Below are positions 34,325-42,259 of a stretch of 42,259 nucleotides of DNA, piece after piece (the stretch's first letter is position 1; each line of letters begins with the position of its first letter). The DNA is from JAOAPY01 sp041492185. GTDB lineage: Bacteria > Acidobacteriota > Blastocatellia > Pyrinomonadales > Pyrinomonadaceae. A model generated the notes under the pieces. That model searched no databases, was not told where the DNA came from, and saw nothing but the letters and a program-made list of their open reading frames with translations. Where the stretch lies: NCBI GenBank assembly GCA_041492185.1, contig JBGPWL010000035.1, forward strand, positions 1-42,259. Reading direction: 5' to 3'. The translations under genes and the position numbers were made by a program.

Positions 34325-34619
34325 TGTTTTTCTCCCGGAATTTTCCGATTGAACATCGGCTGATGAATATCGGTGGTGTCTAAGGCGCCTTTTCGAAAAA
34401 CCGATTTGGTTATCTCGGCCAGGACGCAAGGATCGAAAGAACAATCATTGGGGCGAATCGGAACAAAAGGGCAGAAAGCCTCGGACGGTCACCCGATCCC
34501 AGCGTGATTTAAGCGCGTTTCGCGCTGTCCTCAACCGAGGTTGCATTCGTCGTGCCAGCAGTATGAGATCGTGAGGATTTCCCAAGGCACCAGACTGTTT
34601 TGTAACTAACTCAACGGGA

Positions 34620-35999
34620 CTAATGATCGGACGCAACGCGTCTGGCTCTGGATGCTGTTTCTGCGTTGACATCGAAGACGGTGGCCGGATCGATTCGCAG
34701 CGGTGGTCGCGCGGACGCGGAGGGGAGTCCAACGTTGCCGCGATAGAATTCGATATGTGAATGTTTGTAATCCGGGCTCGCGCCACCGCGGCCGCCGATG
34801 TTGCCGATGCGGACCCGCCCGCATTCATAAGTTATTTGGAAGTCCGCTACGTGAAATACGGCGACCGTGACATCGGTAAGATTTCCCAGTCGTGGATAGT
34901 AGAAAGTCACGACGGCGTCGCCAGATGTCGGCTCGCCGCTATGCGATGTAAAGCCCATTGGAACGTAAAGCGCCGATTCGCCGGTGCCGTCCGCGCTGCC
35001 ATAAAGGTGCATGGCGTAGGAGAGGTGGCCGCGGAGCAGGCGACCATCGTCGCCGATCTGATCGCCGCGATAGAGCGGATACTGACTCGACAGGCCTGGT
35101 GGCTCGTAACCGTTTCCGGCGGCAATCGCATTTGGTCCGCCGAAAATTGACGCCAGCAGCCAATCGGAAGCGGCCATCTCATCGGAATAATTTTTCACTG
35201 TCGCATTATTGGGCAGCGCCTTGCCTGATGAAACGACTGATGAGACGTCAACCACATGAGCGTAGTTCGCCGGCGCCGCGGTCACCGTGCGTTCAGTTTT
35301 GTCTCCCACCGCCCACGTCCTGGTTTGCGCCACCGAATCAACGTTCCAGGTCTGGGTTATCGAACCCACGTGATAGCTCGCGTAGTTGAACTGGATGGTG
35401 CGCCCTGAATCGTCGATTATTTCGTGAATCAAACCGTTTCTGGTGTAATTCAGAAAGATTGATAACTCGTGATCCTTGACGCGCGTGCATCTGAGCTCGC
35501 CATCCGCAAAATGCACGAGCGTGTATTGCGTAGCCTCGGATGTGCGAATCGTCTTTACGTCATGGTTATCGATAAGCTGGATGCCCAGGCCATCATTTGA
35601 AACATAGTTTCCCGTTGACCCGGACTGTTGCAGCTCGACAAATTGCGCGCGGCGGTCGTGGCTGGGAATCAATAGCAGAATGTATTTGCCCAATCGAGCG
35701 TTGTAATAGACAGACTGAAACAGGGGAAATCCGAATCGATCCATTTGATAAGTCAGCGCGAGATCGATATCTGCGCTCACGCGATCGGGAAGGTTCAATA
35801 ACGGACGCTCCCGGTCCGCGAGGTTCCATTTGTAAGTGGTGAAGGACACAGCGCGCTCGGGCGACTCAGTCTCAGATCGAGTTGCGCACATGGCGCGGTT
35901 GTCCATCGCGATTAGCGCCAAACAGAGGACCAGGAAAACACGACGGGCCAGACCACAGGGTGGACCGCTCCGCGATAATGATCGACGACAAAGACGCAT
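34620..35999 (-). CDS. Secreted protein with YD-type repeat and M23-like C-terminal region
   Basis: The 459-residue product has a signal peptide at about residues 18-40 (LARRVFLVLCLALIAM, ending near MCA). Its middle part includes a Rhs/YD-type repeat, FLNYTRNGLIHEIIDDSGR then TIQFNYASY, at about 185-210. The C-terminal 120 residues include VAVFHVADFQITY, NIGGRGGASPDYKHSHIEFY and ARPPLRIDPATVF, which recall the end of M23/LytM peptidase domains where H-x-H binds zinc. The complete zinc site is not evident, so activity is doubtful. The ATG at 35999 has GGAG upstream. It is the first gene of the operon and may interact with the exported polymer; that is inference. Confidence 0.65.
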   Translation of the reverse strand: MRLCRRSLSRSGPPCGLARRVFLVLCLALIAMDNRAMCATRSETESPERAVSFTTYKWNLADRERPLLNLPDRVSADIDLALTYQMDRFGFPLFQSVYYNARLGKYILLLIPSHDRRAQFVELQQSGSTGNYVSNDGLGIQLIDNHDVKTIRTSEATQYTLVHFADGELRCTRVKDHELSIFLNYTRNGLIHEIIDDSGRTIQFNYASYHVGSITQTWNVDSVAQTRTWAVGDKTERTVTAAPANYAHVVDVSSVVSSGKALPNNATVKNYSDEMAASDWLLASIFGGPNAIAAGNGYEPPGLSSQYPLYRGDQIGDDGRLLRGHLSYAMHLYGSADGTGESALYVPMGFTSHSGEPTSGDAVVTFYYPRLGNLTDVTVAVFHVADFQITYECGRVRIGNIGGRGGASPDYKHSHIEFYRGNVGLPSASARPPLRIDPATVFDVNAETASRARRVASDH

Positions 36000-36084
36000 C
36001 AATGCTTGCTCCGCGTTATTTCTGGAATTTCGTTAGGGGCTAGAGGTTGGAGACCCTGTCGAATTTGAAAATGTGAAGCTGTAT

Positions 36085-36100
36085 GAATCGGGGCCGATTC
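36085..36100. promoter_or_regulatory. Palindromic operator-like site
   Basis: GAATCGG (36085-36091) and CCGATTC (36094-36100) are perfect inverted arms separated by two bases. The loop is too short for a stable hairpin, so it looks more like a binding site for a dimeric regulator. It lies about 35-50 bases after the predicted sigma-54 start site and 86 bases before the first EPS gene. No regulator is identified. Confidence 0.4.
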
Positions 36101-36144
36101 GTTTATCGCTGGCGCGCTCAACCTGAGCACGCCAGACCAGCAGA

Positions 36145-36163
36145 TTGGCAACCCCTGTGCCGA
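36145..36163 (-). promoter_or_regulatory. Candidate sigma-54 (-24/-12) promoter of the EPS operon
   Basis: On the - strand the sequence reads TCGGCACAGGGGTTGCCAA. This contains GGCAC, five bases, then TTGC, with exactly ten bases between the GG (-24) and GC (-12) pairs, matching the sigma-54 core consensus. Transcription would begin near 36136, giving a leader of about 137 bases before the first EPS gene. The site is partly self-complementary, so it also scores weakly on the + strand. Sigma-54 promoters need an AAA+ activator; none is encoded in this window. Confidence 0.55.
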
Positions 36164-36416
36164 AGATCAGATTTGTGCGAGGGCGAGATCGAGTCGGGCT
36201 TTGACGCATCGCGATCGCAACCGAAAACAGCGTGGCACGCTTAGTGCCAGCGTAGTTTCACGCCGCGGTCATCGCGCGGAAATTGGCAAATCAAGCGTCA
36301 TCCGGCCTGGGCAATTCGCCTCGGCCCGCCTTTCTCGCCTTACTTTTTTACCTGGTAACAGGTTCGGGCGGGTAAGGAATAGTTGCCGGCACTGGGTCAA
36401 ATTCAAAAGTTAAGAA

Positions 36417-37190
36417 ATGACCGGACAAGCGATCCAAATTCTTCTCATCGACGATGGCGGCGCAAGCAAATTGCCGCAGCTAGTTGCGGCAATCGGCGGA
36501 GATTTCGAACTACAACGCGCGACCAATCCCGTTGCCGCCGTCGAGAGTATGCAATACAAGGCCTTCGATCTCGCCATCATCGATTCGGTTAATGGCAACG
36601 GTCTTGATCTTCTAAACGAAGCTCGTCGACTCGGCTGTCCGCTTCCGATCATTCTGGTGACATTGCGAGACGCCCACGAGGCGATTGAGGCGATTCATAA
36701 CGGGGCAGCCGACTGCTTGATCAGGGATGAACTCACCGGCGCCTTGCTGGAGCGCTCGATCTGTCTGGTCATCGCGCGTGCGCAAGCCGCCCTGGAGCAA
36801 GACGAATTCCGCCGCCGTTACCTCGCTTTGATCGAAAACGCCGATGAGATCATCTACACCTGCGACCTCGAAGGAAACTTTACCTCGACCAACCGCCTGG
36901 GTGAATTATCAACTGGTTACTCGCAAGAAGAAACCCTGCACCTGAATGTTCTGGACGTAGTTGCACCGGAACACACCGGCCTGGTCCGTCATACGCTGCG
37001 GCGAATGGCAGACGAGCAAAAGCGGACGTGTCAGCAATTCGAGATCATTGCGAAGGATGGCCGGCGTTTGGCGCTAAAGGCGGGCATGCATCTGATCTAC
37101 CACGACGGTGCCCCGGTTGGCATTCAAGCTATTGCCCACGTCGTGACTGATAAATCCAATAATGGATGCGAAGCTGTTTGCGGCACGTAA
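36417..37190 (+). CDS. Receiver-PAS protein without output domain
   Basis: The 257-residue cytoplasmic protein has a receiver domain (about 5-125) and a PAS/PAC domain (about 130-248). The receiver has the acidic pair D12-D13 in LLIDDGG, the likely phosphoacceptor D56 in LAIIDS and T in ILVTLRD. The usual conserved Lys late in the domain appears replaced by Arg (DCLIRDEL), so phosphorylation may be altered. The PAS domain (DEIIYTCDLEGNFTSTNRLG and the FEIIAKDGRR strand) closely resembles two PAS domains of the neighbouring giant kinase. No kinase, cyclase or DNA-binding part follows. It may act as a partner or phosphate sink for the convergent kinase, inferred from similarity and position. 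Confidence 0.85.
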   Translation: MTGQAIQILLIDDGGASKLPQLVAAIGGDFELQRATNPVAAVESMQYKAFDLAIIDSVNGNGLDLLNEARRLGCPLPIILVTLRDAHEAIEAIHNGAADCLIRDELTGALLERSICLVIARAQAALEQDEFRRRYLALIENADEIIYTCDLEGNFTSTNRLGELSTGYSQEETLHLNVLDVVAPEHTGLVRHTLRRMADEQKRTCQQFEIIAKDGRRLALKAGMHLIYHDGAPVGIQAIAHVVTDKSNNGCEAVCGT

Positions 37191-37274
37191 TTCGGTCGTT
37201 GATTTTTTTGACTAGAATGACGGCCCGAACGTGGAACTCGCCCGTTCGTGTTTCTTCGCATTCGTTCGTGTGAT

Positions 37275-37317
37275 TTCGTGGATCGCTCGGCGGCTTAACC
37301 AGCGAACGGTCCACGAA
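37275..37317. terminator. Inverted repeat between convergent sensor genes
   Basis: TTCGTGGA (37275-37282) and TCCACGAA (37310-37317) are perfect inverted arms, extended inward by CGCT/AGCG after a bulge. On the + strand ATTTACAAG follows the stem, so a bidirectional terminator between the two converging genes is plausible, though the U-run is weak. The flank also contains several TTCGTG short repeats. Confidence 0.45.
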
Positions 37318-37341
37318 TTTACAAGAAAAGATTACGGCGCA

Positions 37342-40300
37342 CTAGGCTGTTTGCAGCAATGCCGTGTTTAGCGCTTGCTGCAACCGCTCCAGTTCACGCT
37401 CGAGATTGGCCAACTCCGCCGACGCGCCGCTTAGATCGTTCGCGCGGCCTATGTTCTCAAGACGCTGCGCCACTTCAACAAGCGCCCTGGCTCCGAAGAT
37501 TCCGGCGGAGCCTTTGATTCTGTGACCTACTCGATCCAGTGCCCGGGCATCACCCCGGTCGATCACCTCGCGCACTTCGACCAGCAGACGCGGCCACTCT
37601 TCCTGAGAAATTTCGATCAGTTGCTGCATCAGATCTACGTCTCCCTCGACGCGCGAGAGCAGCTCAGCGGCGTCAAGTGCTGAATCAGGATCTGGCGAGA
37701 TCGTGGTGGCGCTCCCGGTGTCCTCATCGGCGCGGCGGCGATTTGTTATTGCGGTTGACAGACGATCGATCGCGCGGAAGATCTCGTCGGCCCGAATCGG
37801 TTTGGAGATGTAATCGTCCATGCCCGCATCGAGGCACCGCTGGCGATCGCCCTTCATCGCCAGCGCGGTCATCGCAATGATCGGAAGGTGCGCGCCGGTT
37901 TGCCGTTCGCTTTGACGAATGACACTCGTGGCGTCAAGTCCATTCATCTCGGGCATCTGCACGTCCATCAACAAGACGTCGAATTGGTCTCTCTCAAGCG
38001 CGTCCAGCGCCTCTCGGCCGTTAGCGGCGACGGTAACCGCGTGACCACGCTTTTGTAGCAGCCGGACAGTCAGCTTTTGGTTGACTTCATTGTCTTCTGC
38101 CAACAGAAAACGCAGCGACTTGCTTTGCACAATCAGCTTGTTTGCTTCGCGCGCCACAGGTGGGACGGTTTTTTGTTCCGGAGCGCACAGGGCTGTCTGT
38201 ATGGCATTGAACAAATCCGATTGTGAAAAGGGCTTGACCAGGTAAGACGAAAGACCGAGGGCGCGAAGGCGCGCCATATTGACGTGCTGATCGATCGAGG
38301 TCAGCATCATGATCGTGGTCCCGTCGCCCTCCTTCGAATCTCTGATTTGCTCAGCGACAGCGAATCCATCCATCCCAGGCATGCTGGCATCGAGGAGCAC
38401 TAAAGTGAACGCCTCACCCTTCCGACGCGTGCGCCTCAAGACGTCGAGTGCTTGCTCGCCACTTTCGACGGCAGTTGGTTTCATGTGCCACCGCGTCAAC
38501 AGCTCCAGCAGGATGCGTCGGTTCGTATGATTGTCGTCAACAATCAGCGTGCGAATGCCTTCAAGATTGGCCGGCTCGCGAGGCGCTGGACTCCGCTGGT
38601 CAGACAACCCGAACCGCGCGGCGAAATGGAACGTGCTGCCCTTGCCTTCTTCACTCTCGACCCAGATGCGGCCGCCCATCATCTCGACAAGTTGCGAACA
38701 GATCGCCAGACCGAGCCCGGTGCCGCCATACTTTCGTGTGGTCGAGCCGTCAGCCTGCGCAAACGCACTGAAGATCAGTTTCTGTTTGTCGGCCGGGATG
38801 CCAATGCCCGTGTCGCAAATCGAAAAGTGAAGGTCGACGTTCTCGTCCGTCCCCGACTCCTTGTCAACGCGCACCAGGACCTCGCCTGCTTCGGTGAATT
38901 TGACCGCGTTGCCGAGCAGGTTCACGACTACCTGACGCAAGCGCCCGGGATCGCCCATTAACGCATCAGGCACATCCTCTGATACTTCAAAGGCCAGCTC
39001 GAGACCTTTCTCGTGCGCCCGCAAAGCAATCGTTCTGGTCGCACCGGCGATGGCTTCCTGCAGACTGAAATCTATCGCATCGAGGTCCAGCTTGCCCGCT
39101 TCGATCTTCGAGAAGTCGAGGATGTCGTTGATAACGGTTAACAGCGAGTGGGTTGATGTTTTGACGATCTGCAGGTATTCGCGCTGTTCCGCGGTGAGGT
39201 TCGTCTCGAGCGCCAGCTCTGTCATTCCCAAAATACCGTTCATCGGCGTGCGAATCTCATGGCTCATGTTGGCGAGGAATTCCGATTTGATGCGCGACGA
39301 CTCGACGGCTACATCGCGTGCCCGCTTGAGTTCCAGTTCAACTTGTTTCCGCTGCGTAATGTCGCGGCCAATGCCCTGAATCCCAATTGGCTTGCCGTTC
39401 CTGGTGATCGCTCGCGAACTGATCTCCACCAGGAGTGGCTCACCGCTTTTCCTCAGGAACTCCAACTCATAGACGGTTTCGTCCTGACTCTTGAGCTTGC
39501 GCTCGGTCATCTCCCGCACCAGTTTGAGTGTCTCCGGTGAAACGACCTGAGAAAAATTGAGATGGACAGCTTCTTCGCGCGTGTAGCCCGTCATTCGCTC
39601 GCCACTCTTGTTCAGCGACGTAAAATTGCCGGCAAAGTCCGCCGTGTAAATGACGTCACTGGCGTTTTCGAACAGGTCGCGAAAGCGCCGTTCACTTTCT
39701 CTCAGCGACTCTTCGGTTTGCTTGCGTGCGCTAATGTCTTGAATTTGAGCGATGAGGTACTGCGGATTATTTCGTACGTCCCGTATCAGCGAAACATTCG
39801 TCAGTGACAAGACCTCATGGCCGCGCTTGTGAACGTAGTGTTTCTCAATCTGGAAGGTTTTGACCTCACCAGCCACCAGTTGCCGCACGCTTTCACTGGA
39901 AGCGGCAAGATCTTCGGGGCTTGTAATGGCCTGGAACCTCGTTGCCAGCAACTCTTCCTTCGTGTAGCCGACAATTTCACAGAAAGCGCCGTTGACTTGC
40001 ACAAAGCGACCATCTGGTGTGACCAGACTAATGCCCATGGGAGCGTAGTCAAACGCGCTCTGGAATCGCATTTCGCTTTCTCTGAGTGCCTCTTCGGAGC
40101 GCTTGCGCTCGATGGCTAGGGCAATCTGGCCACCCACTGAGGCAAGGAATTCCACGTCCCTTTGCGTATAAGCGCTCTGGTCTTCGTAGTGCTGCACCAC
40201 CAGTACGCCGACGGTCTCAGTGGGCGTCTTCATTGGGACTCCTAACCAGACGGCTGGGAGCGTTCCGATTAGTTCAACCTCGCCTGCTTCAATAAGCCCC

Positions 40301-42259
40301 TGAATCATGTCTTGAGTCGCCAACAATGACTGACCCGTGCGAAAGACGTAGGCAGTGAGCCCCTTTCCCAGTTTCATCGAAGGCGCGGGCGGATCGTATT
40401 TATCAAAACAAAGCGGCAGGTGGAGCAAGCCAGTCTTTTTCTCATGAAGCGCGACATAGCAGTTATCCGCGGGCAGAATCTGACTGATTGAGCGGTGGAT
40501 AAGGCTGAGCAGCTCATCAACGTCAGATGTCGTGACCACGCCCTGGACTATTTCAGAGATGACCTGACGCTCCGATTCCGCCCGCTGGGCCTCGGTAATG
40601 TCGCGAAATACAACCACTGCCCCAATCAATTGTCCGTCTTCGCGAATCGGATTGCTGGTGTACGCAACCGGGAAACTGGTGCCGTCTTTTCTCCAGAACA
40701 CTTCATCTGTCACGTGATGGACACTGCCATCTTTGAAGGCGGCATAGACCGGACATTCTTCCCGTGGGTAAGGGCTTCCGTCCGGCTTTGTATGGTGCAG
40801 GAGGGAGTGTTGAGCCTTGCCGATCAGCTCCTCAGCTTTCCAGCCGACCATTTTGAGGCCGGCGGGGTTCGCAAAGGTGACTTGTCCCTGTGTGTCAACT
40901 CCGAAGATTCCTTCGCCGGTGGAACTCAACAGTAGATCATTTCTGCGGAGAAGTTGATCGACGTGTTTTTCGGCCTGCTTGCGCTTGGTAATATCACGGG
41001 CGATGCCCTGCACTCCGGTCGGCTTCCCGTCCTCATACGTGAGACGAGAGTTCACTTCGAGCGTAATCCGGTGGCCATCCCTGGCAATGATCTCCAGCTC
41101 AAAAGAACGCGGCGTGTTCCCCCTGAGCTTGTGTCGGAGCATCTCCCTGCCTTGCTCAAGATATTCCGGCGCGACAACTTGAGTGAGGTTCATCCTGAGC
41201 GATTCAGCCTGCGTATAGCCGGTGATTCTTTCGCACGCCTTGTTAACCGAGGTGTAATTACCCTCGAGGTCGTGCGTGTAAATAATATCGTTGGCGTTTT
41301 CAAATAGATCGCGGACTCTCTCCTCGCTGTCCCTGAGTGCTTTCTCCGCGCGCTTGCGTTCGCTGATGTCGTCGAAGACTATGACGGCGCCGGTAATCTC
41401 CCCGGAAGCACCGTGCATTGCTGCGCAATTGTATTCGACCGGAAATGATGTGCCGTCCCGGCGCCAAAACACTTCATCGATGACGTGACGTGGTTGACCG
41501 TCGGACAGAGTGGCGAAGGTGTTACAGTCTGCGAACGCGCAACCGCTCCCGTCGGCGTGATGGCGATGCACCATCGCGTGCGCCGGCTTGCCTATCAACT
41601 CATTCATATCCCAGCCGAGCAATCTGGCGGCGGCGGGATTCTCAAAGATGATGTTGCCTTCTTTATCGATGCCGTGGATTCCGTGCTCCACGCCCGAAAG
41701 GATTGCTCCCTGGAATTCCTGCAAACCGCGGATGTTGGCCTCGACCCGCTTTTGCTCGGTGAAGTCCTGGGCATACCCGAGCACATAGGTACCAGCTCCC
41801 GGCTCGACGATGCACGAGTTGCTATAGTTCCAGATACGCTCTTCTCCGTTCTTGTTTTGAAGATTCATCAAACCGCTAAGGGTCATTTCTGCCGCAATAC
41901 GCTTTAGGTAGTGCGGAAAAACGGGCCGCGCCGATGGTGAGATGTACTCGATCAGATTCTTTCCCACCATTTCGTCGGGGGCGTAACCGAGCGCCGCGGC
42001 GGCGGCGGGATTAACGGAAAGCAGCTTGCCCTCAAGGTCGTGCGTGCAAATGAGACCCAGCCCGTGATCAACCAACTTGCGATAGCGCTTCTCGCTGATC
42101 GCCAGCGCGCCTTCCACCCGCTTGCGCTCGGTGATGTCCCGGCCGGTTCCCTGCACGCCTACGACCGCGCCATTCTCATAGATCAGACGGCTGCTAACCT
42201 CGACGGGGACGCGATGGCCCTCCTTGGTCAGCACTTCAAGTTCATCGGTTGTTTCCCCG
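37342..42259 (-). CDS. Giant multi-PAS/GAF hybrid histidine kinase with two receivers and HPt (5' end missing)
   Basis: The frame is open to the right edge, so the N-terminus lies outside. Counting from a GTG at 42234, the visible 1630 residues hold the end of one PAS, then PAS domains at about 45-160, 165-295, 300-420 and 420-550, a GAF at 555-720, PAS at 725-850 and 850-975, HisKA with NMSHEIRTPMNG near 1010, an ATPase domain with NLLGNAVKFTE and GTGLGLAICSQL, receiver 1 with LVLLDASMPGMDG (1235-1355), receiver 2 with VLLMDVQMPEMNG (1385-1500) and an HPt domain with VGHRIKGSAG near 1570. It is a complete phosphorelay in one chain. No transmembrane segment is visible. Two PAS domains share an H-H...DG...C insert. 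Confidence 0.95.
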   Translation of the reverse strand, partial: GETTDELEVLTKEGHRVPVEVSSRLIYENGAVVGVQGTGRDITERKRVEGALAISEKRYRKLVDHGLGLICTHDLEGKLLSVNPAAAAALGYAPDEMVGKNLIEYISPSARPVFPHYLKRIAAEMTLSGLMNLQNKNGEERIWNYSNSCIVEPGAGTYVLGYAQDFTEQKRVEANIRGLQEFQGAILSGVEHGIHGIDKEGNIIFENPAAARLLGWDMNELIGKPAHAMVHRHHADGSGCAFADCNTFATLSDGQPRHVIDEVFWRRDGTSFPVEYNCAAMHGASGEITGAVIVFDDISERKRAEKALRDSEERVRDLFENANDIIYTHDLEGNYTSVNKACERITGYTQAESLRMNLTQVVAPEYLEQGREMLRHKLRGNTPRSFELEIIARDGHRITLEVNSRLTYEDGKPTGVQGIARDITKRKQAEKHVDQLLRRNDLLLSSTGEGIFGVDTQGQVTFANPAGLKMVGWKAEELIGKAQHSLLHHTKPDGSPYPREECPVYAAFKDGSVHHVTDEVFWRKDGTSFPVAYTSNPIREDGQLIGAVVVFRDITEAQRAESERQVISEIVQGVVTTSDVDELLSLIHRSISQILPADNCYVALHEKKTGLLHLPLCFDKYDPPAPSMKLGKGLTAYVFRTGQSLLATQDMIQGLIEAGEVELIGTLPAVWLGVPMKTPTETVGVLVVQHYEDQSAYTQRDVEFLASVGGQIALAIERKRSEEALRESEMRFQSAFDYAPMGISLVTPDGRFVQVNGAFCEIVGYTKEELLATRFQAITSPEDLAASSESVRQLVAGEVKTFQIEKHYVHKRGHEVLSLTNVSLIRDVRNNPQYLIAQIQDISARKQTEESLRESERRFRDLFENASDVIYTADFAGNFTSLNKSGERMTGYTREEAVHLNFSQVVSPETLKLVREMTERKLKSQDETVYELEFLRKSGEPLLVEISSRAITRNGKPIGIQGIGRDITQRKQVELELKRARDVAVESSRIKSEFLANMSHEIRTPMNGILGMTELALETNLTAEQREYLQIVKTSTHSLLTVINDILDFSKIEAGKLDLDAIDFSLQEAIAGATRTIALRAHEKGLELAFEVSEDVPDALMGDPGRLRQVVVNLLGNAVKFTEAGEVLVRVDKESGTDENVDLHFSICDTGIGIPADKQKLIFSAFAQADGSTTRKYGGTGLGLAICSQLVEMMGGRIWVESEEGKGSTFHFAARFGLSDQRSPAPREPANLEGIRTLIVDDNHTNRRILLELLTRWHMKPTAVESGEQALDVLRRTRRKGEAFTLVLLDASMPGMDGFAVAEQIRDSKEGDGTTIMMLTSIDQHVNMARLRALGLSSYLVKPFSQSDLFNAIQTALCAPEQKTVPPVAREANKLIVQSKSLRFLLAEDNEVNQKLTVRLLQKRGHAVTVAANGREALDALERDQFDVLLMDVQMPEMNGLDATSVIRQSERQTGAHLPIIAMTALAMKGDRQRCLDAGMDDYISKPIRADEIFRAIDRLSTAITNRRRADEDTGSATTISPDPDSALDAAELLSRVEGDVDLMQQLIEISQEEWPRLLVEVREVIDRGDARALDRVGHRIKGSAGIFGARALVEVAQRLENIGRANDLSGASAELANLERELERLQQALNTALLQTA

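Larger units (their letters stand above)
36003..36416. other. Divergent intergenic region upstream of the EPS operon
   Basis: No gene is supported in these 414 bases. The region should hold the promoters for the EPS operon (- strand) and the receiver-PAS gene (+ strand). It contains the sigma-54-like site and the palindrome listed separately. Confidence 0.6.

Noticed and set aside
1..42259. CRISPR arrays, insertion sequences or rRNA genes
   Set aside because: No regularly spaced repeats, transposase genes or rRNA-like stretches were seen on reading through the window.

Overview
The window looks like a chromosomal segment from a soil or sediment bacterium of the Acidobacteriota, probably near the Pyrinomonadaceae (Blastocatellia). 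This is an impression from protein style, moderate-to-high GC, compact operons with 4-base overlaps and very large PAS/GAF hybrid kinases; no rRNA or marker gene is present to prove it.

Bases 1-8312 carry stress and phosphate genes on the + strand: a small heat shock protein, two unknown small membrane proteins coupled to a metallophosphatase, polyphosphate kinase 1 overlapping a secreted protein that carries kinase-like catalytic motifs, and an MsbA-type ABC exporter. A secreted dual-specificity-type phosphatase faces them on the - strand. Bases 8532-13686 hold a MASE1 hybrid histidine kinase followed by a FAD oxidoreductase with a Rieske domain.

Bases 14030-15445 are a scar of mobile DNA. 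Two 48-base copies of the 3' half of a tRNA-Arg gene, about 1 kb apart in direct orientation, bracket a DUF433/DUF5615 toxin-antitoxin pair whose toxin is broken by a one-base frameshift. The first copy still has a terminator hairpin just downstream of its 3' end.

Bases 15446-36002 are dominated by a 15-gene exopolysaccharide operon on the - strand, read from about 36000 down to 17583, with many overlapping or abutting genes. In order of transcription it encodes a secreted YD/M23-like protein, a 59-residue membrane protein, a methyltransferase with a kinase-like N-terminus, a membrane sulfatase-like hydrolase, an outer-membrane export protein, a Wzc-type tyrosine autokinase, a flippase, an O-antigen polymerase/ligase, one GT4 glycosyltransferase, the initiating sugar phosphate transferase, a tandem GNAT acetyltransferase, a DegT aminotransferase, a sugar epimerase, a second O-antigen ligase and a FecR-like protein. 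Together these make a Wzx/Wzy-type pathway building a polymer likely to contain an acetylated amino sugar. A good match to a sigma-54 (-24/-12) promoter lies upstream at 36148-36161. A TPR protein and a secreted trypsin-like protease lie beyond the operon's end.

Bases 36417-42259 hold an output-less receiver-PAS protein and, convergent with it, a giant PAS/GAF hybrid histidine kinase with two receivers and an HPt domain; its N-terminus runs off the right edge.

The most unusual items are the secreted kinase-like protein beside ppk1, the kinase-like N-terminus on the EPS methyltransferase, the conserved-looking tiny EPS membrane protein, the sigma-54 candidate and the tRNA-derived double repeat.
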